A DNA stretch of 52,628 nucleotides from an uncultured Lachnospiraceae bacterium (GCA_910579275.1 CAJTTO010000029.1:1-52628); one strand, 5' to 3'. Counted from the first letter of the stretch, positions 9,105-16,993 are shown. Numbers and translations are program-made. The notes: a model not told the origin generated them from the sequence alone.

Positions 9105-9986
9105 TTATTCCCTCTGCATCCAGTAGCGCAAAACTTCCAGTCCCTGAGCAGAAAGACGCACCTGCTTATCGGCTCGGAGCTCTTTCATGCACTGCCGGAA
9201 CTTTTCTTTGTTTCTTTGCTGGTAGTACATCTCGATCATTTTCATATAGCAGCGCTCGCTCTTTACCTTCTCGCGCTCCTCATTCCAGATGCGCTCCGCC
9301 TTCTGCGTTTGTCCCGACTCCACAAGATAGACCAGATAGACCTCATAATCCTCCCCCGAGAGCATTTTCGCGTCCTGCTCCTCCTGCGACTCGATCAGCC
9401 CGCAGTATGTCTTTTTGTAAATCTCCTGCTCCCTCGGAGACAGGATACGTCCGTCGATCAGATTCCGCAGCGCCGTGCATGCGGCGTGAAAGTTCGCCGG
9501 ATCCGCCGGCTCCCTCTGATAAGCCTTGTAGCTCTCCATCCACCTCTGCTGCTGCACGCGGTAGGCTTCCATCTTCGCCGCAGCCACATAATGCGCGGAC
9601 TCCGAATCCTCATCGTTCTCCGCGGCGAGGAGCGCCTTGTAATTCTCACCGACATCTTTTTTCAGCTGGTTCAGCAAAAGCGCCCTTTTCTCCGCGGTTC
9701 CACTGACTGCCATCGCGTCCTCCACCGGAACGATGCCCAGCTCCCTTTGCACATCCGGATGCTCTGCTGCCTGTTCAATCTGAAAGCGTTTCACCAGAGA
9801 ATCCCTGTCGTATGTCTCCCTGCCAGCCAGCCTGTGTATCAGGCGCGGCAGAAAGTAAATGATATAGCCAAATCCCGGAAGAACAATAAAGAACACTGCC
9901 ACGCCCGCACGTTCCTTCCGGACAGCTTTCACAAGTGCGTACAGCACTGCACCTGCAAAATTCACTGCCAAAAATGCTGCCACCAT
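9105..9986 (-). CDS. pelE: PelE-like membrane protein with TPR-like tail
   Basis: A 293-residue protein with two N-terminal transmembrane helices (about 2-19 and 27-48), then a long helical cytoplasmic part. The helices from about 190 onward resemble tetratricopeptide repeats (LVYLVESGQTQKAERIW, MIEMYYQQRNKEKFRQCM). This matches PelE, the scaffold linking PelD to PelF/PelG. The start is uncertain. ATG at 9986 has only a modest GCAGG site. The open frame continues upstream into pelD and includes CPHCGGKG, reminiscent of a zinc ribbon, but offers no ATG with a good RBS there. Position between pelD and pelA supports the call. Confidence 0.8.
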   Translation of the reverse strand: MVAAFLAVNFAGAVLYALVKAVRKERAGVAVFFIVLPGFGYIIYFLPRLIHRLAGRETYDRDSLVKRFQIEQAAEHPDVQRELGIVPVEDAMAVSGTAEKRALLLNQLKKDVGENYKALLAAENDEDSESAHYVAAAKMEAYRVQQQRWMESYKAYQREPADPANFHAACTALRNLIDGRILSPREQEIYKKTYCGLIESQEEQDAKMLSGEDYEVYLVYLVESGQTQKAERIWNEEREKVKSERCYMKMIEMYYQQRNKEKFRQCMKELRADKQVRLSAQGLEVLRYWMQRE

Positions 9987-10029
9987 CTGGTATGCCTGCC
10001 CCTTCCCTCCGCAATGCGGGCATCCTCTA

Positions 10030-12174
10030 TCACGCCTGTGGTTCCTCCATCTCGTCAAAGGCAGTCGTGAGACGCACTTCCACACGATCCGACGAGAGAC
10101 GCTCCTTCAAGTAAGCGATATCCTGTGTCCCTGTATTGTTCAGCAGGACATAGATTTTTCCGTTCCTGTCTGCGCCAAAATAGTCCGTCGTGCGGAGCTT
10201 TGATGAGATCTCCTTGTAGCACTCCCCGAAATCACCCGAATACAAGATCTCCATCACGCAGTACTCTGCCATATGTTTCTGGGCTTTTTCCTTTGCAAGA
10301 AGTACATTTTTGCAGAAATCGTCCGGTTTCAGGATGTCTGTTCCCTCAATGTAGCGCTCCTCCCGTGACAGCTCCTCATAATCCAAGGCGCGCCCCACAG
10401 ATTCGCGCAGCAGAAGGGAGAGTGTCTGCAATAGATTTATATAGTATAAAGACTGGCTGCTGTACGGCAGCTCCCTGATCATAATCGCTGCCACACAGTG
10501 TTCCTGATATATGATCGGAAGCACCACTGCCGGCTCCCCATTCCAGATGTCTCCTTGATACAGCTCCCCATGCTCCAGCGCACTGCGGATCTTAGGGAAG
10601 GCAGAGATGTTCCACGTCTTTCCTCCCTCTGTCGACCGTTCATTCAGGGCATTGATCAGGCGCAGGTACGGGCTGTCTCCGTTTACCCTGTACACTGCGA
10701 CCGTGTCCGTATGTACCATCTCCGCGATGACCTGTATGATCTCCATGAAAATCCTGTCCGGCTGCAGAACCATCAGACGGCTGATCGTCCGGTACAGCTT
10801 CGGAAATCCGGACTTTGAGTCCAGCAGACGTTCCTCATACTCGTTCTTGATCAGTACGTTCTCCTCATTGATCCTGCCCAGTTCCTCGTGTTCCTGCTCA
10901 AGCAGGGCAAGCTCACGCCTGTTATCCCGCAGCTCCTCCCGCAGCATATCCGTCACATAGCTGACAGACAGCCCAAGGAACACATACTGCATGATTTCCA
11001 GAACACTCCCGGCATACGAGTAGAAGTTTGTCATCTCCAGTATGCTCAGATCCTGTTCCGTCAGATATGCCGCACTGGCAAGGACAACAGCGAACGAACT
11101 CTGCCGGATGCCCATGAACAGCGAAATCAGTATGATATAGATCGTCATCCAGTCAATCTGTGAAAACAAATTGTGAGAACCACATACGACATACAACCCC
11201 AGAAAGACAGCAAACACTGCGATATTCTCCAGACTCCTGCGCACAGCGTTCCCTGTCCTCTTCTGTGTTCTCCCTTTCCGATCCTTATCCTGTCTTTTTT
11301 GGTACTGTATCTCATCGCGCCGGAACAAATCCTCCAATTTCCTGAAATCCGTCCATTCCAGCTCCTTCTTGATCAGGCTGCAGTCGACAGACTGCGTTCT
11401 GTCCGTCTCGCTCCACGAAGTCTTCACTTCCATGCCCAGTTTCTGACCAACCAGTTCATACAGATGTCTCCTCGACATCCCAAAGCTTCCGGCTACATTA
11501 TAGACCGGCTGCCTGCCATAATCCATCACCCGCTTGACCGCATCGACCAGATCCGCCACATGCAGCGGATAGATCAAATCATCCGTCAGCGCCTGTCCCG
11601 CTCCTTGTCCCTCGACATCCGCAAAGGCTTCACTCAGGAAATCGTGCCGTCCTTCCCCTGCCCGCTCCGCATAGAGCTGCGACGCCCGCAGGATCACCGC
11701 GTCGATCCCCTGCTGCTTTTGATAGATTTCCACCAGCTGCTCCTCCCGCATATAGTGGATTCCTCTCTCATCCGCCGGCATAACCGCACTCTGCTCGTCC
11801 GCGCTGCCATCAGCAGCGCCGTACACCGACACCGATGACAGCAGGATCAGTCTGACCCCCGTCTGCCCTGCCACAGCCCGCAGCGTCCTTGCAAGCAGCG
11901 CGATATCCTCCTCCGCCTCATTGGAATCAAGACCGAAACCATTCATATAACTTTTTCCCGCATAAACCACGCAGTCCGGCGCGATAGAACGCAGCACACC
12001 CTCAAACCGATCTCCCTCCAAGGAGCTTTTGTAATACCGGTGTTTAAAGATGTCAACCGCCTTTCTGGGAAATTCTGCGTCAGACAAAAAATAGACCTCG
12101 TTTCCTTCCTTGTTCATGCGCTCAATCAATGCTTCAGCCAACGGATCTCTTGTGCCTATATAAACTACTTTCAC
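10030..12174 (-). CDS. pelD: SDR-PelD fusion, c-di-GMP receptor of Pel synthesis
   Basis: A 714-residue protein. Domains: residues 1-285 extended-SDR fold; 315-408 four transmembrane helices; 410-455 coiled coil; about 460-595 GAF; about 605-705 degenerate GGDEF. The SDR part looks non-catalytic: the glycine-rich loop is YIGTRDPL and the YxxxK pair is Y141...E145. The GGDEF active site is replaced by GADRN, but the RxxD inhibitory site remains (R661-T-T-D664), which binds c-di-GMP in PelD of Pseudomonas. This gene should therefore couple c-di-GMP level to polymer synthesis. I chose GTG at 12174 because GGAGGAA lies 6 nt upstream and the Rossmann strand VKVVYIG begins there. The upstream extension to 12276 is unlikely. 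First gene of the operon. Confidence 0.9.
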   Translation of the reverse strand: MKVVYIGTRDPLAEALIERMNKEGNEVYFLSDAEFPRKAVDIFKHRYYKSSLEGDRFEGVLRSIAPDCVVYAGKSYMNGFGLDSNEAEEDIALLARTLRAVAGQTGVRLILLSSVSVYGAADGSADEQSAVMPADERGIHYMREEQLVEIYQKQQGIDAVILRASQLYAERAGEGRHDFLSEAFADVEGQGAGQALTDDLIYPLHVADLVDAVKRVMDYGRQPVYNVAGSFGMSRRHLYELVGQKLGMEVKTSWSETDRTQSVDCSLIKKELEWTDFRKLEDLFRRDEIQYQKRQDKDRKGRTQKRTGNAVRRSLENIAVFAVFLGLYVVCGSHNLFSQIDWMTIYIILISLFMGIRQSSFAVVLASAAYLTEQDLSILEMTNFYSYAGSVLEIMQYVFLGLSVSYVTDMLREELRDNRRELALLEQEHEELGRINEENVLIKNEYEERLLDSKSGFPKLYRTISRLMVLQPDRIFMEIIQVIAEMVHTDTVAVYRVNGDSPYLRLINALNERSTEGGKTWNISAFPKIRSALEHGELYQGDIWNGEPAVVLPIIYQEHCVAAIMIRELPYSSQSLYYINLLQTLSLLLRESVGRALDYEELSREERYIEGTDILKPDDFCKNVLLAKEKAQKHMAEYCVMEILYSGDFGECYKEISSKLRTTDYFGADRNGKIYVLLNNTGTQDIAYLKERLSSDRVEVRLTTAFDEMEEPQA

Positions 12175-12302
12175 AAATTTTTCCTCCAAAATGGGACAGC
12201 CACTTTTCTGGATAGCGCATTTTGTCAAAAATACACAAAGAATTTTAATCCGACTTAATAAATGTATGATCTCCAAGCGTTCCAGCGAAACAAACCTTGC
12301 AT

Positions 12303-12331
12303 ATTATGCACAATTTTAGTGCACTATTCAA
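12303..12331 (-). promoter_or_regulatory. Predicted promoter of the Pel operon
   Basis: On the minus strand, -35 TTGAAT (12326-12331) and -10 CATAAT (12303-12308) are separated by exactly 17 bp. Transcription would start near 12296, giving a leader of about 120 nt before the GTG of pelD. I saw no recognisable c-di-GMP riboswitch in that leader. Confidence 0.55.
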
Positions 12332-12440
12332 TATCAAAATAACTTTTTGTTAAATATTTACCAATTCATTTTTATAGTACCTATAATACAATAGAATGCA
12401 TAATATGTCAATTGAACATCAGGTATTTAACATTTGGTCT

Positions 12441-12595
12441 GCAACAATTCAGCCTTCGGCTTCCTGTTATGGGCATCAAGCCATGCAAAACCACTTCGTG
12501 GTGTCAAAGCCACGTACCGTGGCTTGATGCATCTCTGCCACTACGTTATTTCACGGACTTTGCAGTAAATGCAAAGTCCTGAGCTGAACTGTTAC
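12441..12595. mobile_element. MITE-like repeat copy B with 8-bp target duplication
   Basis: A 155-bp element in the long spacer between pelD and the GDPD gene. The ends are a decayed GCAACAATTCAGCC and AGCTGAACTGTTAC. It is flanked by perfect 8-bp direct repeats TTTGGTCT at 12433-12440 and 12596-12603. The interior folds into nested hairpins: CATCAAGCCA pairing with TGGCTTGATG around CCAC-TTC-GTGG and AAGCCACG-TAC-CGTGGCTT, then GGACTTTGC/GCAAAGTCC. There is no reading frame, so it must be mobilised in trans. GTAA termini and 8-bp duplications fit IS66-family elements. Confidence 0.88.
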
Positions 12596-12718
12596 TTTGG
12601 TCTCATTTTGTCAGGTCGTATTGATGCATATAAAAGGGCATTTTTTGTGCATGGTTTACAAAACACAATCCTTCCAAAAAATCTTCATGAATTCATTTCG
12701 TCAGTTCCGTTCTTTTTG

Positions 12719-12747
12719 TTTACAAACGGACGAAAAGCGCGTACTAT
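12719..12747 (+). promoter_or_regulatory. Predicted promoter of the GDPD gene
   Basis: TTTACA (12719-12724) and TACTAT (12742-12747) are spaced by 17 bp on the plus strand, about 110 bp before the GDPD start. The rest of 12604-12855 is AT-rich and holds no gene I can support. Confidence 0.5.
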
Positions 12748-12855
12748 TAAATAAGGAAATATTGTTTTGTTGTTTGTTGGTGCGGAACGGTTCAGCAAGG
12801 ACGCCTTCTTTTGACTTATGTTCTTTTTGACAGTTCCGAAAGAGGTTCTTTTGTC

Positions 12856-13785
12856 ATGGTTATGAGTTATATTTTTATTTGTCTGAAAATTCTGTTGTCG
12901 TTTGTTTCGGTTTCGGTTTTGTACCTGATCTCCATAAAGCCCCGTCTCCGCGGGCGTCCTGATTACAAACCGTTTTTCGGCCACATGTATGCCCACCGCG
13001 GGCTCCACAATATGAATCCGGCACTGCACAGGCTCAAAAATATCGGATACAGTCTCGGGCAGTCAGACGAAAGCGCAGTAAAAGCAGAGGGCAGTTTTCC
13101 CGAGAATTCTTACGCAGCCATCAAACGCGCGGCAGACCTTGGTTATGGCGTCGAGTTCGACGTGCATCTGACCAAAGATGATATCCCTGTCATATTCCAT
13201 GACGACACGCTGAACCGCATCTGCGGTGTCAAGGGAAATCTGAAAGACTATACCTTTGAGGAGCTCCAGCAGTTTCGGCTGCTCGGAACGGACGAGCGCA
13301 TTCCCGCTTTTGCCGATGTCCTGAAAATGGTTGACGGACGTGTTCCGCTTATCATAGAATACAAGGTCGAAAAAAACGCAGACAAGCTCTGCCGTATTTG
13401 CGACAGCATCCTTTCCGATTACAAAGGGCTGTACTGCATTGAATCCTTTCACCCGCTTGCCGTGCGTTGGTACAAGAGGCACCGCCCCAATATTGTCCGC
13501 GGGCAGTTGTCCGAAGATTTTACCCGCCAGAAAATGAATCTTCCGTATTTCCTGCTGTCGCACCTAATCGGAAACTGTTATGCATCGCCTGACTTTGTGG
13601 CTTATAACTGCAAGCACAAGAACGAGCTTTCCAGAAATATCTGCCGTAAGCTTTACAAGAGTCTGAGTGTCGCATGGACTGTCCGCTCTCAGGAGGAGCT
13701 TGAGAAGGTGAACGGAAGTTTTGACTTATTTATTTTTGAGGATTTTGTTCCGTCATTTAAAAAGCTGCGGTCGGATAATTCGTAA
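12856..13785 (+). CDS. Glycerophosphodiester phosphodiesterase family protein
   Basis: A 309-residue protein: one N-terminal transmembrane helix (about 4-26), then a GDPD TIM barrel. Catalytic residues are visible: H47-R48 in YAHRGLHN, E100 and D102 in EFDVHLTKD, and H115 in FHDDTLNR. The family cleaves glycerophosphodiesters to glycerol-3-phosphate and an alcohol; the membrane anchor suggests a substrate at the membrane. The ATG at 12856 is preceded by AGAGG 10 nt upstream; the in-frame ATG at 12811 lacks a site. The stop codon falls inside a decayed repeat hairpin (13782-13813). Confidence 0.9.
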   Translation: MVMSYIFICLKILLSFVSVSVLYLISIKPRLRGRPDYKPFFGHMYAHRGLHNMNPALHRLKNIGYSLGQSDESAVKAEGSFPENSYAAIKRAADLGYGVEFDVHLTKDDIPVIFHDDTLNRICGVKGNLKDYTFEELQQFRLLGTDERIPAFADVLKMVDGRVPLIIEYKVEKNADKLCRICDSILSDYKGLYCIESFHPLAVRWYKRHRPNIVRGQLSEDFTRQKMNLPYFLLSHLIGNCYASPDFVAYNCKHKNELSRNICRKLYKSLSVAWTVRSQEELEKVNGSFDLFIFEDFVPSFKKLRSDNS

Positions 13786-13813
13786 CACAGGAGGCCGAAG
13801 GCGGAACTGTAAC
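13782..13813. repeat. 32-bp relic of the mobile-repeat end
   Basis: GTAACACAGGAGGCCGAAGG and the following CGGAACTGTAAC form an imperfect hairpin that matches the end hairpin of the MITE copies (compare 22-51). There is no matching 8-bp duplication at its sides (gataattc versus cgaaaatt). It starts inside the last codons of the GDPD gene, whose TAA is 13783-13785. Confidence 0.6.
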
Positions 13814-13842
13814 CGAAAATTAGAAGTAATTATAAAAATCCC

Positions 13843-13871
13843 TTGTATTTTTGGCAAAAATTGGGTATATT
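13843..13871 (+). promoter_or_regulatory. Predicted promoter of the orphan antitoxin gene
   Basis: TTGTAT (13843-13848) and TATATT (13866-13871) are spaced by 17 bp. The roughly 85-nt leader contains a CTGCCA...TGGCAG inverted repeat (13897-13930) before the AGGAGG site. Confidence 0.5.
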
Positions 13872-13962
13872 ATAAACATATATTCCCGCAAAATATCTGC
13901 CAGCCCATTCCCCTAAATGGCTGATGGCAGGTAACCCCAAGAAGGAATTAGGAGGATTCCCC

Positions 13963-14160
13963 ATGAAAGAATTAAAAGAAATGGATTTCACTTCCCTGAA
14001 AAACAATTTTAACGAGATATGCGATGAGATAAACAGCGGCAGCAAGGCTGTGTCACTCAGCTTAAAGAGCGGACGCAAGGTCTTTATCCTGCCGGAGGAA
14101 AATTACAACAGCATCTCCCATTTTGTCATGGTCAACAGTTCGGCTAAGACATTAAAATAA
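13963..14160 (+). CDS. Orphan Phd/YefM-like antitoxin
   Basis: A 65-residue protein whose first 50 residues follow the Phd/YefM pattern: a short strand, FTSLKNNFNEICDEI helix, VSLSLKSGRKVFILPEENYNSI. Such proteins bind DNA as dimers and neutralise a RelE- or Doc-type toxin. No toxin gene lies on either side: the next gene downstream is a convergent PAP2 gene. It may act as a stand-alone regulator or pair with a distant toxin. The ATG at 13963 has AGGAGG 7 nt upstream; the longer frame from 13924 has no such site. Confidence 0.7.
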   Translation: MKELKEMDFTSLKNNFNEICDEINSGSKAVSLSLKSGRKVFILPEENYNSISHFVMVNSSAKTLK

Positions 14161-14173
14161 CGTACATTCATAG

Positions 14174-14207
14174 AAAAAGAGACATCCGCGAAAGATGTCT
14201 CTTTTTT
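14174..14207. terminator. Bidirectional intrinsic terminator
   Basis: A 13-bp stem AAAAAGAGACATC/GATGTCTCTTTTT with a 7-nt loop, T-rich on both strands, between the convergent antitoxin (+) and PAP2 (-) genes. Confidence 0.88.
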
Positions 14208-14217
14208 CATATACGTT

Positions 14218-14904
14218 CTAGATATTTTTATATTTCGAAACACTTTTTTCTCTGACTCCTGCCCTCTTATAACAAATGGAGTACATCACCGCTGACAGCA
14301 GAAGCGCCAGCAGTACATCGAGCATTGAGTGCTGTTTAATCAACACGGTCGAGCAGATGATGCTCGCACCCAGCCCAAGCATCGCTGCCTTGATCACCCC
14401 GTGCCCTTCAAAGCGCCGGCTTCGGCAGACTGCTATCATGATGGCTACCGAATTGTACACATGAATGCTTGGCAGAATGTTCGTCGGCGTGTCAGCCTGA
14501 TACAGATTTTTGATTAAATCAATAAAAATATTGTCCCTTGCAAAGGTTGTCGGCCGCAAATTATGTCCGTTTGGAAATACGGCTGAAACGACAATGAAAA
14601 TCGTCATGCCTGCCATCAGAAACGCGACAAGTTTTTCGCTTTCCTCCTTGTCCCTGATGCACAGATATACAACGGTAAGCGCCACATACCCAAACCAGAG
14701 CAGGTATGGTACGATAAAAATCTCGCAGAACGGTATATATGCGTCAATCCCGAACCGAATCTCATGTACTGCCACGGTGCGTTTCTCCAGATAGAAAAAC
14801 GCTGCCAGATAAAACACTGCATACACTGCCATGATAACCAGCGACTTGTACTGCACAATCAGCCCGGCAGCAAACCTGCAAATGTCGTTTGCTTTCTTTT
14901 TCAT
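14218..14904 (-). CDS. PAP2-superfamily membrane phosphatase/phosphotransferase
   Basis: A 228-residue protein with six predicted transmembrane helices. PAP2 signatures: NLRPTTF (shortened motif 1), LPSIHVYNS (motif 2, with the catalytic His) and KQHSMLDVL (motif 3, HxxxD). The arrangement is closest to the PAP2_3/inositol-phosphotransferase-like branch. It likely removes or transfers phosphate on lipid-linked substrates at the outer leaflet; the exact substrate is unknown. The ATG at 14904 follows GGAGGGA by 6 nt; the ATG at 14925 would put the RBS inside the gene. Confidence 0.82.
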   Translation of the reverse strand: MKKKANDICRFAAGLIVQYKSLVIMAVYAVFYLAAFFYLEKRTVAVHEIRFGIDAYIPFCEIFIVPYLLWFGYVALTVVYLCIRDKEESEKLVAFLMAGMTIFIVVSAVFPNGHNLRPTTFARDNIFIDLIKNLYQADTPTNILPSIHVYNSVAIMIAVCRSRRFEGHGVIKAAMLGLGASIICSTVLIKQHSMLDVLLALLLSAVMYSICYKRAGVREKSVSKYKNI

Positions 14905-15174
14905 AATGTCTCCCTCCATAATCAAATGTTCCTATTTCTAAGTTCATCATTATAGAAGAAGCATTTTGCGATGTCAACTTCTAATCGCAAATCTTCATAA
15001 AATCTTAAAGAAACTGTAACTGTTTATATTTTTCACCAATGAATTGATAAAAATTTTGTTAAATTTTTTCAGCGCTTTCCATAAATTGATATTTGATTAT
15101 TTGCCGGATATCAAGTAAACTATGTAATTGAGGGTATTCATTTTTTCATATAATCAATGGAGGTTTTGTCTGTT

Positions 15175-15948
15175 ATGAAATTAGATATGCACTGCCACAC
15201 AAAGGAAGGTTCTCTGGACGGAAAGATACCAATTTCCGAATATATTCAGATTCTCAAATCCAAGGGCTTTCAGGGTATGCTTGTAACCGACCACGATTCC
15301 TACAATGGTTTCCGCGAATACCGTGATCATTTAAAAAATGAATTAAAAGATTTTGTTGTTTTGAAAGGTATCGAATACGATACGATAGACGCCGGCCATA
15401 TCCTTGTGATTCTGCCCGAGAACGTGAAACTCCTCCTGATGGAATGCCGCGGTCTTCCGGTGAGAGTTTTGCAGGATGTCGTACATAGGCACGGCGGGAT
15501 TCTTGGCCCCGCCCATCCCTGCGGCGAGCGCCACCTGAGCATTACCCGCACACGCGCTTACAAGAGAAATCCAGACATCATGAAGCATTTTGACTTTATA
15601 GAGGCATTTAATTCCTGCGAGTCAAGGGAATCCAACATGGAAGCCCGCCAGCTTGCATTCCGTTATAATCTTCCAATGTTTGGCGGAAGCGACTCCCATC
15701 ATCCCGACTGCGTGGGCACTGCCTACACTGAATTAAAGGACGAGGTCACAAGCGAATCCGAGCTTGTGCATTATATTAAGGAAAAGAGAGAGACAAACTT
15801 CGGCGGTGAATACTATGAGGGAACCGTAAAAGGAAAACTTGGCATCTTTAATCACGTTCTCGTGGAAAGTTTTTGGGTGTACAACCGCTTTGCAAGCATG
15901 TACCGTCATCACAAGAGAAAGTTCGCTTTATCGCTCTTAAATCAATAG
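15175..15948 (+). CDS. PHP-domain metal-dependent phosphoesterase
   Basis: A 257-residue PHP protein. Metal ligands: DMHCHT (H6, H8), VTDHD (D39, H40), GPAHPCGE, and SDSHH near residue 180. The PHP fold holds two or three metal ions and hydrolyses phosphoesters such as pAp, oligonucleotides or histidinol phosphate; which one cannot be told here. The ATG at 15175 has GGAGG 11 nt upstream. Divergent from the PAP2 gene across 14905-15174, an AT-rich spacer in which I see no gene. Confidence 0.88.
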   Translation: MKLDMHCHTKEGSLDGKIPISEYIQILKSKGFQGMLVTDHDSYNGFREYRDHLKNELKDFVVLKGIEYDTIDAGHILVILPENVKLLLMECRGLPVRVLQDVVHRHGGILGPAHPCGERHLSITRTRAYKRNPDIMKHFDFIEAFNSCESRESNMEARQLAFRYNLPMFGGSDSHHPDCVGTAYTELKDEVTSESELVHYIKEKRETNFGGEYYEGTVKGKLGIFNHVLVESFWVYNRFASMYRHHKRKFALSLLNQ

Positions 15949-15955
15949 TGAAATC

Positions 15956-15989
15956 AAAAAGGAATGCCCATCTGCGACATTCCTTTTTT
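15956..15989. terminator. Bidirectional intrinsic terminator
   Basis: AAAAAGGAATG pairs with CATTCCTTTTT around an 11-nt loop, between the convergent PHP gene and the small minus-strand gene at 16005. Confidence 0.82.
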
Positions 15990-16004
15990 AGCACCTCATA
16001 TTTT

Positions 16005-16193
16005 TTACAGTTCATGCCCTATCTTAAGCTTGCTTGTATGCATGTCCATCAGTTTATATCTGTACGCATCATCCGTAATAACCCGTTCAAGGGTGTCCAT
16101 ATCCCCTTCCTCAAGCAACGTCTTTAACAGCTCATTGTAGCTTTTAATAATATTGCGCTCCAAAAGTTCCATCTCATTTAATTCTTTATCCAT
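16005..16193 (-). CDS. Small helical protein of unknown function next to cheD
   Basis: A 62-residue, strongly charged, predicted all-helical protein (MDKELNEMELLERNIIKSYN then EEGDMDTLERVI). I do not recognise a family. It starts 24 nt after the cheD stop, with AAAGGCGG 6 nt before the ATG, so it is probably cotranslated with cheD. The longer frame from 16217 has no RBS. Confidence 0.6.
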   Translation of the reverse strand: MDKELNEMELLERNIIKSYNELLKTLLEEGDMDTLERVITDDAYRYKLMDMHTSKLKIGHEL

Positions 16194-16217
16194 ACAATAC
16201 CGCCTTTCCCTCGTCAA

Positions 16218-16730
16218 TCAGATTACCTTTTCTTCTTTTCCGGGCGTGAGAATCCGGAAACTGCCGCTTGCAGGCTCGAACACGACAGTCCGCGGCCAGT
16301 ACTCTCCCACATCCGCGGCAAGCAATGGTATGCTCATCTCCCCAAGTTTCTGCTTTACAGCCTCAAGGTTTCTTGAAGAGATGTCCTCGCTTTCCGGTAC
16401 CTGCGCCGTCCGTATCATATGGGCACCGCCTGCGATTTTAGCCACCAGATGCTCCCGTTTGGCACCCTGCATCACAAGTTCGTTGATCATCTCATCAAGA
16501 CCTGTATCCGCATACTTTGCGGCAACAAAAGACTTGTCGTCACTTCCGCAGTAATGCGGGAGCATGACATGCAGAAGTCCGCCCACGCCGACATGCGGAT
16601 CCCTGACTGCTACGCCAATGCAGGAACCCAGATCCTTGGTCATTAACTTTCTCTCTCCACGGGAAGTCTTGTAGTCTCCCATGTAGACAACAATCATATT
16701 CTGCAACTCTTTTACCGTAAATGCTGCCAT
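16218..16730 (-). CDS. cheD: CheD chemoreceptor glutamine deamidase
   Basis: A 170-residue CheD. Signature KDLGSCIGVAVRD with catalytic C37, GGLLHVMLP with H54, then KIAGGAHM. CheD deamidates glutamines on chemoreceptors and, in Bacillus, is held by CheC to tune adaptation. It suggests a motile organism with chemoreceptors elsewhere in the genome. No other che genes are present here; the neighbours are two small proteins of unknown role. The ATG at 16730 follows GGAGGGG; the frame to 16778 would overlap the upstream gene. Confidence 0.93.
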   Translation of the reverse strand: MAAFTVKELQNMIVVYMGDYKTSRGERKLMTKDLGSCIGVAVRDPHVGVGGLLHVMLPHYCGSDDKSFVAAKYADTGLDEMINELVMQGAKREHLVAKIAGGAHMIRTAQVPESEDISSRNLEAVKQKLGEMSIPLLAADVGEYWPRTVVFEPASGSFRILTPGKEEKVI

Positions 16731-16747
16731 TTCCACCCCTCCAGCAG

Positions 16748-16993
16748 TTATACCGACGGATTTTGCAGCAAAACACACTGTCCTGTACTGTAATCTGCCG
16801 CAAACTCCTGTTTCAATGCCTCAAAATCTATCACTGCCATACTGATACATGCAAGATTGGTCAGTCCATACCGCTTCGGCGTTTCCTCCATCTTCTCTGC
16901 CCCGCACGCCTCACAGCAGTGTGTATGGAAACTTAGGTGACCGCACGCCTTGCAAAAATACATATATCGTTTCACAATGTTTCTTTCCCTCAT
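16748..16993 (-). CDS. Small zinc-ribbon-like protein upstream of cheD
   Basis: An 81-residue protein with two CxxC knuckles (C14/C17 in FCKACG, C27/C30 in CCEACG), predicted to bind one zinc ion as a rubredoxin-like ribbon. The remaining residues (LTNLACISMAVIDFEALKQE) are of no recognised family. GGAAGGA lies 7 nt before the ATG. It is 17 bp upstream of cheD and likely cotranscribed. Confidence 0.65.
   Translation of the reverse strand: MRERNIVKRYMYFCKACGHLSFHTHCCEACGAEKMEETPKRYGLTNLACISMAVIDFEALKQEFAADYSTGQCVLLQNPSV

Noticed and set aside
12175..12302. Possible c-di-GMP riboswitch in the Pel leader
   Set aside because: None of the conserved GEMM or type II blocks is present; c-di-GMP control is more plausibly through PelD.
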